From Winogradskyella sp. MH6 (lineage in GTDB: Bacteria; Bacteroidota; Bacteroidia; Flavobacteriales; Flavobacteriaceae), in contig NZ_CP094494.1 in assembly GCF_022810765.1 (NCBI RefSeq), positions 806,001 through 870,000 on the forward strand: DNA of 64,000 nucleotides, read 5' to 3'. A program made the translations under genes and the position numbers. Under the pieces are notes generated by a model. That model was not told the DNA's origin and searched no databases. It saw nothing but the letters and a program-made list of their open reading frames with translations. This document shows, piece by piece, positions 43,341 through 52,869 of the stretch (position 1 is its first letter; each line of letters opens with the position of its first letter).

Positions 43341-44008
43341 GCCTTCTTTTTTATAGCAACAAAATCCTTTAAATAATAGGGTTCAAAATAGGCGACATCT
43401 TCGATGTCGCTTTTTTCATGTTTCATATCAGAAATAGATCCCATTTCATTTGCAGATGGTAATTTACCTTCAATAAAAACAGCATTTGGGTGTTGAATAA
43501 GTTGTTGTGTTTTGGTTACACCATTTCCTATAAAATAGACTTTATGTTCTTTCAATAAATCGGCATAGCTATCTTCCGTTAAGACTTCGGCTTTAATTTC
43601 TCTAATCAACTCATGGTTGTGATTAAAAATAGCCGAATACACTTCCATACGACGTGCATCTAGCATTGGTATAATTATACCTTCTTCAACTTTTACTTGA
43701 TGTGAGAGACTTTCTAAAGTAGAAACCGAAATTAGCGGTTTGTTTAAGGCATAACACAACCCTTTAGCCGAAGACACACCAATACGCAAACCTGTATATG
43801 AACCAGGGCCTTTACTTACTGCTACAGCATCAATGTCTGAGGTATTAATATTTGCAGCTTCAAAGACATCTTTAATAAACACATGCAAGGTTTCTGCATG
43901 AGAATACCCAGCACTATTGTCTTCCTTTAAAACTAAAGTCTCTCCATCTTTAGACAGAGAGACTGAACAATTTGTTGTGGCTGTTTCTATATTTAGCACT
44001 AAGGCCAT
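43337..44008 (-). CDS. tsaB: tRNA threonylcarbamoyladenosine biosynthesis protein TsaB
   Basis: 223 residues, ASKHA fold: LNIETATTNCSVSLS at the N-terminus and KGPGSYTGLRIGVSSAKGLCYAL, the family's nucleotide/partner loop. With TsaC, TsaD and TsaE it makes t6A37 in tRNA. It is the last gene of the efflux operon, 17 bp after the adaptor, probably only by shared transcription. Confidence 0.94.
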   Translation of the reverse strand: MALVLNIETATTNCSVSLSKDGETLVLKEDNSAGYSHAETLHVFIKDVFEAANINTSDIDAVAVSKGPGSYTGLRIGVSSAKGLCYALNKPLISVSTLESLSHQVKVEEGIIIPMLDARRMEVYSAIFNHNHELIREIKAEVLTEDSYADLLKEHKVYFIGNGVTKTQQLIQHPNAVFIEGKLPSANEMGSISDMKHEKSDIEDVAYFEPYYLKDFVAIKKKA

Positions 44009-44025
44009 TAAATACGTTTTAAGTT

Positions 44026-45333
44026 TTATTCCTCTTTTTTATCTTCAGAGGTTTCTTCTTTTTTGTTCTTTTGCTCAATAAGGTCTCCTGGTTTTAATGT
44101 TTTTGAAACCATGTTATACGGACCTGTTATTATCTTATCATCTTTTGACAATCCTGATGTAATTTCGATATTAGAATCATCTTGAATACCTGTTTTTACA
44201 ACTCTTAGTTTGGCTTTACCGTTATCATCTACAAACACACACTCAAACTTCTCTTCCTCCTTTTGTGTTTCTTCATCTTCAAAATCTTCTTTTATTTCAT
44301 AAGGTTTTTTTGTAGACGTTGTATCGGTCTTAATAACAATAGCACTGATTGGCACGGCAACAACATCTTTTCTTGTTTTAGTAATGATATCTACTGTAGC
44401 AGTCATACCAGGTCTAAACGGAGAGTAGGTTTCTGGTTTACCTTCTGTTAAATCTTTATAAGATTCTTCTAAGATTCTAACCTTTACTTTAAAATTAGTT
44501 ACTTGATCTGCTGTTAGGTTTCCTTCTGCAGAATTAGCAATTTCGGTAACAACCCCTTTAAACTCTTTCTTTAAATAAGCATCTACCTCAACAATTGTAG
44601 AATCTCCAATACTTACCTTAACAATGTCATTTTCGTTAACATCTACCTCAACTTCCATATTATTAAGGTTTGCAACACGCAAAATCTCTGTACCTGCCAT
44701 TTGTTGTGTCCCAACAACACGCTCACCTTCTTCTACATTTAACATAGAAATTGTACCGCTCATTGGCGCGTAGATTGTTGTTCTATTTAGGTTGTCTTTT
44801 GCTTCATTTACTGTTGCTGCCGCACTTTGCACATTATAATATGCAGAATTCTTTCCGGCTACTGCGGTTTCATATGCAGCAATAGATTTGTCCCAATCGG
44901 CTTTTGAAATTACACCTTTATCAAAAAGCGCCTTGCTTCTTTCGTAATCTGCTTTGGCTTGTTTAAGATTTGCCTCAGCTTGTTCTAATCCTGCTCTTAC
45001 ATTTTGATAAGATGCTTGAGAACGGTTTACAGCAGATTGAATTAAATCTGGGTTAACCCTTACCAACAAATCTCCTTTTTTAACTTCTTGACCTTCCTTA
45101 AAAGGTAACTCTAAAATTTCGCCAGATACTTCGGATGAAATTTTTACTTCTACTTCTGGCTGAATTTTACCAGTTGCAGAAACGGTCTCTACGATATCTT
45201 TTAGAGTAACTTCTTTTACTATAACTTCCTTGAAGTTTCCTTTTTTACCAAACCATCCCATTGATTTTCCTGCTACAAGGAGTACAAGTAACAAAACAAC
45301 TACACCAATGATGATTTTTACAGTTTTACTCAT
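44026..45333 (-). CDS. HlyD/MacA-type efflux adaptor protein, with acidic insert and tail
   Basis: 435 residues. One N-terminal membrane span (VKIIIGVVVLLLVLLVAGKSMGWF), lipoyl-like halves (VSATGKIQPEVEVKISSEVSGEI and TIYAPMSGTISML), a helical hairpin (QASYQNVRAGLEQAEANLKQ), beta domains, and an unusual acidic insert (EDFEDEETQKEEEKFE) plus a Lys/Glu tail. It is the second adaptor in the efflux operon, after TolC, so it may serve the same pump or a different partner. MacA-like function is inferred. Confidence 0.92.
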   Translation of the reverse strand: MSKTVKIIIGVVVLLLVLLVAGKSMGWFGKKGNFKEVIVKEVTLKDIVETVSATGKIQPEVEVKISSEVSGEILELPFKEGQEVKKGDLLVRVNPDLIQSAVNRSQASYQNVRAGLEQAEANLKQAKADYERSKALFDKGVISKADWDKSIAAYETAVAGKNSAYYNVQSAAATVNEAKDNLNRTTIYAPMSGTISMLNVEEGERVVGTQQMAGTEILRVANLNNMEVEVDVNENDIVKVSIGDSTIVEVDAYLKKEFKGVVTEIANSAEGNLTADQVTNFKVKVRILEESYKDLTEGKPETYSPFRPGMTATVDIITKTRKDVVAVPISAIVIKTDTTSTKKPYEIKEDFEDEETQKEEEKFECVFVDDNGKAKLRVVKTGIQDDSNIEITSGLSKDDKIITGPYNMVSKTLKPGDLIEQKNKKEETSEDKKEE

Positions 45334-45340
45334 TTCTAAA

Positions 45341-46669
45341 TTAATTTAAGTCGGTTATTGGAAGTCCAAAATAGAATTCTAATATTTTAAGTCTAAAAAT
45401 ATAATCATATTTTGTTCTTACCACGTCTGATTGCGCATTTTCGTAGGCTGTTCTCGATTGGTTGAAATCGAAAGAATTAGATAAGCCAACATCATAACGC
45501 TCTTTAGCATATTCAAAAGCCAAGCGACGTGCTTCTTCAGTTTTTAAAGCAGCTTCATAAGATTTCTTGGAGTTTTTAGCATCATTATAAGCTTGATATA
45601 CTGTAGATTCTAAGTCTAGCTCTGTTTGTTCTAGTTGAAATTTTGCACGTTCTAGATTAACCTTATTTCTATTAACATTATTCTTAGTTGAAAAACCGTT
45701 GAAAATAGGAATATTGAGACTTAAGCTGAAATTATGTGACTTATTATCTGTAATCTGAGTTTCAAAGTCTGGTGTATCAAACAAATCTGAAGTAAAATAA
45801 TTTGAACTAAAACTATAAGAACCTGTCAAAGAAGGCAGTAAAGCTCCTCTGGAAATTTTAACATCAAACTCTGCAATTTCAGCATTTGTTTTTACCAATT
45901 TAACATCGTTTAACTCCTCTTTTGCCTTTTCAAAAATTTCTTGAGCTGATTTTGTTAAAACATCTTCAGAAACTAATCCATAATCTACATCAACTATATC
46001 AAAAGAGGTGTAATCTTTTATTTGTAATAATTGAGCAAGACTCAATTTTGACAAAAACAATGCATTCTCAGCATTAATTATTTGTTGCAATTGAGTAGCG
46101 TCCGTTGCTTTTATCTCTAACAAATCTCCTTGGGGTAAAACGCCTGCATCAACCAACTCTTGCGTGTTCTTAATATTTTCTTTAGTAACTTTATTTTGTC
46201 CTTGTACTACTTTTAATTGTTCTCTATTAGCTAATATTTGGAGAAAAGCATTAGCTACAAACATAGACGTATCATCTCTCATTTTATCTAGTTGATATTG
46301 AGAGGCTAATTGATTTATTTTAGCGCGACGTAAAGTATTAATATTTTGAAGACCTCTAAAAATATCTACACTAGACCTTAAACCTCCTGATAAATTTTTA
46401 GCAGTAGAATTAACCGCATTAAATGTAACAGGATCTTGACTCAATCCTATATTCCAATTTTGTGAAGCAGATGCATTTAAAGATGGTAAAAAATTACCTA
46501 TGGCATCTTTTTTTGCAATATTTGCCAATTCTAAATCTAATTCGCTTTGTTTAATAGAGATATTATTCTCTAATGCATAATTAACACATTCTAAGAGTGT
46601 CCACTTTTTATCCTGTGCCTGACCTAGAGCTACAAAAAGAAGTAGTATTACTATGATTGATTTTTTCAT
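45341..46669 (-). CDS. TolC-family outer-membrane efflux channel
   Basis: 442 residues: signal peptide (MKKSIIVILLLFVALGQAQ), then two halves of long helices and short strands typical of TolC (for example ALENNISIKQSELDLELANI and SYEAALKTEEARRLAFEYAKERYDVGLSNSFDFNQ). Trimer forms the exit duct for the pump. Between the two adaptors, 7 bp before the second one and 137 bp after the first. Confidence 0.94.
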   Translation of the reverse strand: MKKSIIVILLLFVALGQAQDKKWTLLECVNYALENNISIKQSELDLELANIAKKDAIGNFLPSLNASASQNWNIGLSQDPVTFNAVNSTAKNLSGGLRSSVDIFRGLQNINTLRRAKINQLASQYQLDKMRDDTSMFVANAFLQILANREQLKVVQGQNKVTKENIKNTQELVDAGVLPQGDLLEIKATDATQLQQIINAENALFLSKLSLAQLLQIKDYTSFDIVDVDYGLVSEDVLTKSAQEIFEKAKEELNDVKLVKTNAEIAEFDVKISRGALLPSLTGSYSFSSNYFTSDLFDTPDFETQITDNKSHNFSLSLNIPIFNGFSTKNNVNRNKVNLERAKFQLEQTELDLESTVYQAYNDAKNSKKSYEAALKTEEARRLAFEYAKERYDVGLSNSFDFNQSRTAYENAQSDVVRTKYDYIFRLKILEFYFGLPITDLN

Positions 46670-46806
46670 CTGTTGTTTATTGATTTTTTGATAGACAGAT
46701 GGAATTTGCCATTAAATCTTCTAAAATATATTGAAATTTATCTTGACTCATTTCACAATGCCTATATGTCTATATAAATTATAAAGTGTTACACAAAATG
46801 TTAAAA

Positions 46807-47967
46807 TTATTGTTGTGCATACTTTGGAACACCTTGTACTTGATTCCAAACTTTTATCTTATCACTTTTAGTTATTCCGCTTTTCACTTCAACAAAAATA
46901 CCGTCGCTTATACCTAACTCGACCTCTTTTCTTTCAAATTTTTGGTCTCCTACTTCAACCTCTACAAAAGGTGCTTTAGTCTTTTCATCATATTGCACTA
47001 AAGCCTCTTTAATAGCTAATACATTTTCGGCTTTGTCTAAAATAATAGAAGCGTTAGCACTTAAACCTGCTCTTATAAATGTAGAATCAACAGTCTTAAG
47101 ACTACCTTTAATTTCAAATTGAATGGCACCATTTTCTTCTACACCTTTAGGTGCGATATAGTCTAAGACCGCATCAAATTTATCGTCTTCAATAGCACCA
47201 ACAGTAATTTCTAAAGGTAATCCTTCTTTAATTTTTCCTACTTCACTTTCATCTACTTTACCCTCAAAAATCATTTTGGTAACATCAGCCAATGAGGCTA
47301 TTGATGTTCCTTCATTAAAATTATTAGCTTCAATAACTTGATTTCCTGCTTTTACAGGAACATCTAAAACCATTCCTGAAACCGTTGCTCTAACTTGTGT
47401 TTGTGCTATATTACCCAAACCTGATGTGGTTCCTGTTTTTATAATATCGTAATTTTGGCGAGCCTGAGTTACATTTATCCTCGCCTGCTCTACTTGTTGT
47501 TTAGCTTGCAAATATGTGTTATTTACCTGATCAAAATCATTAGCAGAAATAACACCTTTATCAAATAATGCTTTTTGGCGATCGTAAATTGCTTTTTGCG
47601 TTTTAAAATTTATTTCAGCGGTTTGTAAAGATGTTTGATTAGACGAAATACTATTTTTAGCACTTGTTAAATTTGACACGTTAGGTATTACTCTTATCTG
47701 AGCTATTAAATCTCCTTGCTTTACGTATTCTCCAGCTTCAACAAAAACCTCATCTACTACACCAGATATATTTGGTTTTATTAATACTTCTTCTTTTGGG
47801 ACTATGCTACCTGTAGCTACAGTTTTAACCACAATGGTTTGTTCAACCGGACTTTCTGAAGTATACGTAATTGGATCTTCTTGATTTTTTTGCCACAAAT
47901 AAAAAAGTGAAGCTCCAAATACTACTACTATTAAAATTAATACGATGACTGTTGTTGTTCTTTTCAT
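46807..47967 (-). CDS. HlyD/MacA-type efflux adaptor protein
   Basis: 386 residues. N-terminal span (TTVIVLILIVVVFGASLFYLW), lipoyl halves (VATGSIVPKEEVLIKPNISGVVDEVFV; RATVSGMVLDVPVKAGNQV), a coiled hairpin (NFKTQKAIYDRQKALFDKGVISANDFDQ), and a C-terminal beta domain. 44 bp after the permease gene, it is the first adaptor of the pump. Together with the ABC genes it makes a MacAB-TolC-like tripartite exporter. Confidence 0.93.
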   Translation of the reverse strand: MKRTTTVIVLILIVVVFGASLFYLWQKNQEDPITYTSESPVEQTIVVKTVATGSIVPKEEVLIKPNISGVVDEVFVEAGEYVKQGDLIAQIRVIPNVSNLTSAKNSISSNQTSLQTAEINFKTQKAIYDRQKALFDKGVISANDFDQVNNTYLQAKQQVEQARINVTQARQNYDIIKTGTTSGLGNIAQTQVRATVSGMVLDVPVKAGNQVIEANNFNEGTSIASLADVTKMIFEGKVDESEVGKIKEGLPLEITVGAIEDDKFDAVLDYIAPKGVEENGAIQFEIKGSLKTVDSTFIRAGLSANASIILDKAENVLAIKEALVQYDEKTKAPFVEVEVGDQKFERKEVELGISDGIFVEVKSGITKSDKIKVWNQVQGVPKYAQQ

Positions 47968-48011
47968 CTCTGATTGATATATAATTTATTTATCGATAAA
48001 CATCTTTTATT

Positions 48012-49271
48012 TTATTCTATTCTAAGGGCATCAACTGGCTTCATTTTAGTTGCTCTATTAGCGGGAATTAACCCTGCCAAAAGACCAGAAACCACCAATA
48101 TAAATAGTGCAGTAAACACAACCTGCATACCAACACTTGGATTTGCGAAATTTTCTACATCTCCTGCTTGATCTAATATGTAATTTAACACCCATATGAC
48201 TAGGGCTGCAAAGGATACTCCTAACATTCCAGATAAAATTGTGAGTACTAAACTTTCTTGAAGAATCTGTCCTTTAATCATCCATGGTGTTGCACCTAAA
48301 GCACGCCTTACCCCAATCTCTTTTGTTCGCTCTTTAACAACAATAAGCATGATATTATTAATACCAATGATACCAGACATTAAAACTAATGCTCCAACAA
48401 AATATCCTACTATTGTTAATATTGAAAATAGACCGCTTATTCTTCCGAATTGCTCGGATAAATCAAAATGACCAATAGCTCTTTCGTCTGTAGGATCTAC
48501 TTTGTGTCTAAATTTCATTAAATCAAAAACCTGCTGCTTAATTGAAGTTATAGGCACATCATCTACCGCAGTTATAGCCATCCAACCAACATTCTCACCT
48601 CTATTAAAAGCCTGAGCAAATGTTGTAAATGGAATATAAATAGTACTGGCATCTTGTTCATCATCTCCTTGACTATTGCTCATTTTAAATGTACCAACAA
48701 CCTTAAAATTAACACCGTTTATTTTAATGTATGTACCAAGAACATCTTCATCCTTGTCATACAACCCTTTAACAACACCTGTACCTATGACACAAATTTT
48801 TCGCTTTGTTTGAATATCTGAGTAACTGATAAAACGACCTTGAAGAATATCCATAGGTTGTTGCTTTATATACTCAGGATAGTCTCCATAAATTTCAAAA
48901 GCACCTGTTTTTGTACCTCTAATGACATTATTTGCACCTCTAAATCCTCCCAATTGGTTTCTAGGTGAGACATATTTAAGATTAGGGATTTCTGATTTTA
49001 TAGCTTCAACGTCGTCTAACTTGTAATTAAAATAGCGCCCTTTAGGAAGTCCTTTGTAAGGTTTAGAAGTCCCCTGAGTCCACATAAACATAGAGTTTGT
49101 TGCAAAATTACCAAAATCAGCAGTTACACCATTTTTTAACCCATTAGTTAAGGCCAAAAGCAATACCAATATTGTAATTCCCCAAAACACTCCAAATGCA
49201 GTTAAAATAGTTCTAAACTTATTTGCATTTAGTGCTTCTAATATTTCGTTCCAACGATCTCTGTTAAACAT
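48012..49271 (-). CDS. MacB-type ABC permease
   Basis: 419 residues. Four membrane segments: one near the start (ILTAFGVFWGITILVLLLALTNGL), a large periplasmic domain, and three at the end with the FtsX signature IMLIVVKERTKEIGVRRALGATPWMI. No ATPase domain, unlike classical MacB, because it is split off. One bp after the first permease. The two are homologous and probably form a heterodimer with the ATPase. Confidence 0.94.
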   Translation of the reverse strand: MFNRDRWNEILEALNANKFRTILTAFGVFWGITILVLLLALTNGLKNGVTADFGNFATNSMFMWTQGTSKPYKGLPKGRYFNYKLDDVEAIKSEIPNLKYVSPRNQLGGFRGANNVIRGTKTGAFEIYGDYPEYIKQQPMDILQGRFISYSDIQTKRKICVIGTGVVKGLYDKDEDVLGTYIKINGVNFKVVGTFKMSNSQGDDEQDASTIYIPFTTFAQAFNRGENVGWMAITAVDDVPITSIKQQVFDLMKFRHKVDPTDERAIGHFDLSEQFGRISGLFSILTIVGYFVGALVLMSGIIGINNIMLIVVKERTKEIGVRRALGATPWMIKGQILQESLVLTILSGMLGVSFAALVIWVLNYILDQAGDVENFANPSVGMQVVFTALFILVVSGLLAGLIPANRATKMKPVDALRIE

Positions 49272-49272
49272 A

Positions 49273-50517
49273 TTATTCGTCTCTTAATGCAATAATTGGT
49301 TTAATTTTTGCAGCTCTATAAGCTGGTATAAAACCAGCAAAAGCTCCTGCAATTACTAATATAAACACGGTTGTTAATGCTATATTGAAATCTACCTGCG
49401 GATATTTAATAAAATCACTATCTATTTGTGGGCCTACCAATTCTAATAAGCCCAACCCAAAAATCAATCCGAATAAGCCAGCAAAAATAGTAACAAAAAC
49501 CGCCTCTTGTAGAATCATACTTACAATAGACATCGGCAAAGCACCTAAAGCCTTTCTTATACCAATCTCTTTTGTTCGCTCTTTTACAATTATAAGCATG
49601 ATGTTTCCTACACCAACTATACCTGCTATGATAGTTCCTATACCAACAAACCAAAATACAGCTTGTATGGTTGCTATTAGAGAATATATCTTTTGAGCTT
49701 CTTCTAAGGTATTATTTACACGTACCGCACTCTGATCATCAGGTGCAACGGTGTGAAGTTCTTTTATTTGAGCTTCAATACCCTGAGCAATTGCATTAGA
49801 CTGAGCTACAGCCTCATCAAAATTATTTGCCATCTTTACAGTAAATGACATATTTCTGATATTATCACCAGCATTAAAAACTTGTTGGGCAGTTGTTACT
49901 GGTATATAAACCTGACTTTCTTCTCTATCACCACCTGGATCATAAAAAACACCGACAACTTTAAAATTAACTCCAAAAATTTGAATGTTTTTATCAATAG
50001 GATCTTCTTCTTTAAATAAATCCTTTTTCATTTTATTTCCGATAACAGCTACTTTCTTTTTATCATCTAAGTCTAATTGACTAACGAAGCGTCCATAACC
50101 TATATCTGCATTTTCAATGAACTGATTATCGGGTAAAGTACCTCTAACTCTATAATTTCCAGATTCATTTTTATAGGTAACCGTACCACCCCAAATCATA
50201 TAATCCTTACTTCTATATTCAAAATAGTCGTCGTATTTTCTTTCTACAGATTCGAAGCTTGAATTCTTAAGCTGGACATATCTACCAGGATTAAGCCCTT
50301 TGTATCCTTTAGTCGTTACTCCTGTCCAAACAGAAATCCTATTGGTAGCATCTTGTTCAAATTGCGATTTTACTCCATTTTCAATTCCTTTACTAAAGCC
50401 CAAAAGAATAACCAAAATGAATATTCCTGATGCTACTGAGAGCCCAGTTAAGAATGTACGAAGTTTGTTTTTTCGTAGCGTTTCGAATATTTCTTGCCAA
50501 CGTTCTAAATCAAACAT
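49273..50517 (-). CDS. MacB-type ABC permease, partner
   Basis: 414 residues with the same layout: N-terminal span (FLTGLSVASGIFILVILLGFSKGI), periplasmic domain (VKSQFEQDATNRISVW), and FtsX signature NIMLIIVKERTKEIGIRKALGALPMSI followed by two segments. Its start overlaps the ATPase stop by 8 bp. With the downstream permease it is a likely heterodimer. Confidence 0.94.
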   Translation of the reverse strand: MFDLERWQEIFETLRKNKLRTFLTGLSVASGIFILVILLGFSKGIENGVKSQFEQDATNRISVWTGVTTKGYKGLNPGRYVQLKNSSFESVERKYDDYFEYRSKDYMIWGGTVTYKNESGNYRVRGTLPDNQFIENADIGYGRFVSQLDLDDKKKVAVIGNKMKKDLFKEEDPIDKNIQIFGVNFKVVGVFYDPGGDREESQVYIPVTTAQQVFNAGDNIRNMSFTVKMANNFDEAVAQSNAIAQGIEAQIKELHTVAPDDQSAVRVNNTLEEAQKIYSLIATIQAVFWFVGIGTIIAGIVGVGNIMLIIVKERTKEIGIRKALGALPMSIVSMILQEAVFVTIFAGLFGLIFGLGLLELVGPQIDSDFIKYPQVDFNIALTTVFILVIAGAFAGFIPAYRAAKIKPIIALRDE

Positions 50518-51211
50518 TTGCTGATGCTCTTACTTGTTCTACTATACTATCGTCTATAATTACACCATCCCTAAGATTAACGATACGTTTTGTCATGTGG
50601 GCTATATCATCTTCGTGAGTAACAATGAGGATTGTTTTGCCTTCATCATTAATACCTTGAATAAGCTCCATAACTTCATATGATGTTTTTGTATCTAAAG
50701 CTCCTGTAGGCTCATCTGCTAGTAACACTTTAGGGTCACTTGCTAATGCTCTAGCTATTGCAACTCTCTGTTTTTGTCCACCAGACAACTCACTCGGCAA
50801 GTGGTGAGACCATTCTGCTAAACCCACCTTTTCAAGATAGTGCATTGCTTTATCTGTGCGTTCTTTTCGCTTTATACCTTTGTAATAAAGTGGCATAGAA
50901 ACGTTATCTAAAGCACTCTTATAGTTAATAAGATTAAAGGATTGAAAAATAAATCCTAAAAACTCATTTCTATATTTTGCTGCTATTTTTTCGTTGAGAT
51001 TTTTGATAGGAACACCGTCTAGAATGTATTGGCCAGAATCTGCTTCGTCTAACATGCCCAAAATATTCAGTAAAGTGGACTTGCCTGACCCTGAAGAACC
51101 CATAATTGAGACAAGTTCTCCTTCTTTTACATTAAAATTAATTCCTTTTAAAACATGAAGCGAATTGCTTCCCATGTGGTAAGACTTATGTAAATCTTTG
51201 ATCTGAATCAT
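50510..51211 (-). CDS. ABC transporter ATPase (MacB/LolD type)
   Basis: 233 residues. Walker A GSSGSGKSTLLN, signature LSGGQKQRVAIARAL, Walker B VLLADEPTGALD, switch His VTHE. It is the compact ATPase that drives the two permeases. It is the first gene of the six-gene efflux operon running to tsaB; the gap upstream (51212-51332) holds no recognised promoter. Confidence 0.95.
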   Translation of the reverse strand: MIQIKDLHKSYHMGSNSLHVLKGINFNVKEGELVSIMGSSGSGKSTLLNILGMLDEADSGQYILDGVPIKNLNEKIAAKYRNEFLGFIFQSFNLINYKSALDNVSMPLYYKGIKRKERTDKAMHYLEKVGLAEWSHHLPSELSGGQKQRVAIARALASDPKVLLADEPTGALDTKTSYEVMELIQGINDEGKTILIVTHEDDIAHMTKRIVNLRDGVIIDDSIVEQVRASANV

Positions 51212-51332
51212 AGCTGCTGGTTAACTCGTACAAGTTTAAGAAAATCTAGAAGGTTTTTGTGCCAACAAATTGTTAAGACTTAACTATATACCTTATGGTT
51301 TAGACTATAAAAACAAAGAATTGTTACAACTC

Positions 51333-51566
51333 TTAATCTGTTTTTTTAGACTTTTTAGAATTATTAAACGTCTTATACACAAAAAAGCCTATAACAGCCA
51401 CTAGAATGTAGGGCACAGCCATTAAAAACATAATACCATCATTAATCCCTTCTGCAGCAGATTGATCATCACCACTTTCTAATACTGCCCTACACATAGC
51501 ACATTGCGCATTTGTCTTTAAAAAAAAGAACAACGAAAACATTAAAAAGACGGCTTTTTGTTTCAT
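51333..51566 (-). CDS. Exported CxxC mini-protein next to the oxidase assembly genes
   Basis: 77 residues from ATG 51566 (a longer frame from 51632 has no signal peptide and overlaps DUF420). Signal peptide MKQKAVFLMFSLFFFLKTNAQ, then CAMCRAVLESGDDQSAAEG, one C-terminal membrane span (FLMAVPYILVAVIGFFVYKTF) and a basic tail. The CAMC would face the periplasm. It begins 2 bp after the DUF420 stop, so last gene of the cox operon. No known family recognised; copper or heme handling is a guess from context. Confidence 0.75.
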   Translation of the reverse strand: MKQKAVFLMFSLFFFLKTNAQCAMCRAVLESGDDQSAAEGINDGIMFLMAVPYILVAVIGFFVYKTFNNSKKSKKTD

Positions 51567-51568
51567 TT

Positions 51569-52114
51569 TTAAATATAATAAGGAGAAATCATAAAATATA
51601 CCACAACACCTGTTACAGCAACATAAAGCCATAATGGAAACGTAATTTTAGCTATTTTCTTATGGCGTTCTATATTATTTGTTATGGCTCTTACATACGT
51701 TATCAATACAAACGGAATAATAACAACAGATAGTAAAATATGCGTTATAAGAATGAAGTAATAGATGTATTTTATAGCGCCTTCACCGCCAAATTCTGTT
51801 GAATCGCTGGTCATATGATATGCCACATACATTACTAAAAACATAACAGATAATGCAATGGCAAATTTCATTAGGTTTTCGTGTAATTTTCTGTTTTTGT
51901 TTTTGATTGCAATTACCGCTACAATCAAGACTAATGCTGTTAAACCATTGATACCTGCATAAATCGGAGGAAGCATTGTTAATGGCTCTACATTAAAACC
52001 TAGCTTACGAAGATTAATACCAAAAAGTGCTGCTACAGCAACAGGAATTACTACTGATAATACAACAATCCATTTGTTATATTTCTTTTCTTTTTCTAAA
52101 TCAACAGTACTCAT
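51569..52114 (-). CDS. DUF420 (CtaM-like) membrane protein
   Basis: 181 residues with about five membrane segments (WIVVLSVVIPVAVAALFGINL; LTALVLIVAVIAI; LMKFAIALSVMFLVMYVAYH; the YFILITHILLSVVIIPFVLITYVRA stretch). The pattern YHMTSDSTEFGG and HILLS is the DUF420 core, with His likely near a heme. CtaM helps assemble heme-copper oxidase in Bacillus/Staphylococcus. Located between SCO and the CxxC protein in the cox operon. Confidence 0.9.
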   Translation of the reverse strand: MSTVDLEKEKKYNKWIVVLSVVIPVAVAALFGINLRKLGFNVEPLTMLPPIYAGINGLTALVLIVAVIAIKNKNRKLHENLMKFAIALSVMFLVMYVAYHMTSDSTEFGGEGAIKYIYYFILITHILLSVVIIPFVLITYVRAITNNIERHKKIAKITFPLWLYVAVTGVVVYFMISPYYI

Positions 52115-52115
52115 A

Positions 52116-52865
52116 TTATTCTTTCAATAGTTTAGCAATATCTTCTTTTAAAATTGTTATCTCCTGAGGAATTCCATCATCATCAACTCCCTCAGATTCA
52201 GAAATTAAACCGTTATAAAATATCAACGGATTTCCGAAATTATCTCTTCTAGAGCGTATATAACCTTCTTTATCTATTAAAGCAAAATTACCAGAGTGCT
52301 CAAAACCTCCTTCAACAGTTTCGTCTTTTGCTGTATATAAATTAAAGCCTTCGTTAGCCAATTTATAAATAGCTTCTTCATTGCCTGTCATTAAATGCCA
52401 ATTGGGATTTGTTATTCCGTAAGTTTCTGAGTAAGCTTTTAATACTTCAGGAGTATCAACTTCTGGATTTATAGTAAATGAAGCTACACCAAAATCTTTA
52501 AAATCCTTAAAGTGGTCTTGTACATTTACCAAGTTACGATTCATTATTGGACAAATTGTTGGGCATGTTGTAAAGAAAAATTCTATAACATACACTTTAC
52601 CTAAATAATCTTCATTAGTAATGGTATTTCCATTTTGGTCTGTAAAACTAAACGCTGGAATCTTTTTTGGCTCGTCACCTATTGTTAGATAAGCTAAATC
52701 ACTTTTTGTTCCTTTTGTATTGTTAGAAACATTTTCGCTTCGGCTTTCGTCTCTAGTAATATCGCCATTGGTTATTCTATTTATAATCTTTGGTATAAAA
52801 ATGATACCAAAAACTAAAATGATAAATGCAATGCCTACGTATGAATAATTGGCTTTTTTACTCAT
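52116..52865 (-). CDS. SCO1/SenC copper chaperone
   Basis: 249 residues: one N-terminal membrane span (VGIAFIILVFGIIFIPKII), then a thioredoxin fold with copper-binding CxxxC in FFFTTCPTICPIMNRN and the distal His in FEHSGNFALIDKEG. It inserts Cu into the CuA site of cytochrome oxidase. Preceded 4 bp by a paralogue without these ligands. Confidence 0.94.
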   Translation of the reverse strand: MSKKANYSYVGIAFIILVFGIIFIPKIINRITNGDITRDESRSENVSNNTKGTKSDLAYLTIGDEPKKIPAFSFTDQNGNTITNEDYLGKVYVIEFFFTTCPTICPIMNRNLVNVQDHFKDFKDFGVASFTINPEVDTPEVLKAYSETYGITNPNWHLMTGNEEAIYKLANEGFNLYTAKDETVEGGFEHSGNFALIDKEGYIRSRRDNFGNPLIFYNGLISESEGVDDDGIPQEITILKEDIAKLLKE

Positions 52866-52869
52866 TATT

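Noticed and set aside
49385..49696. Plus-strand frames opposite the permease genes (also 49418-49654 on minus, another frame)
   Set aside because: They overlap well-supported permease frames and encode no recognisable protein.
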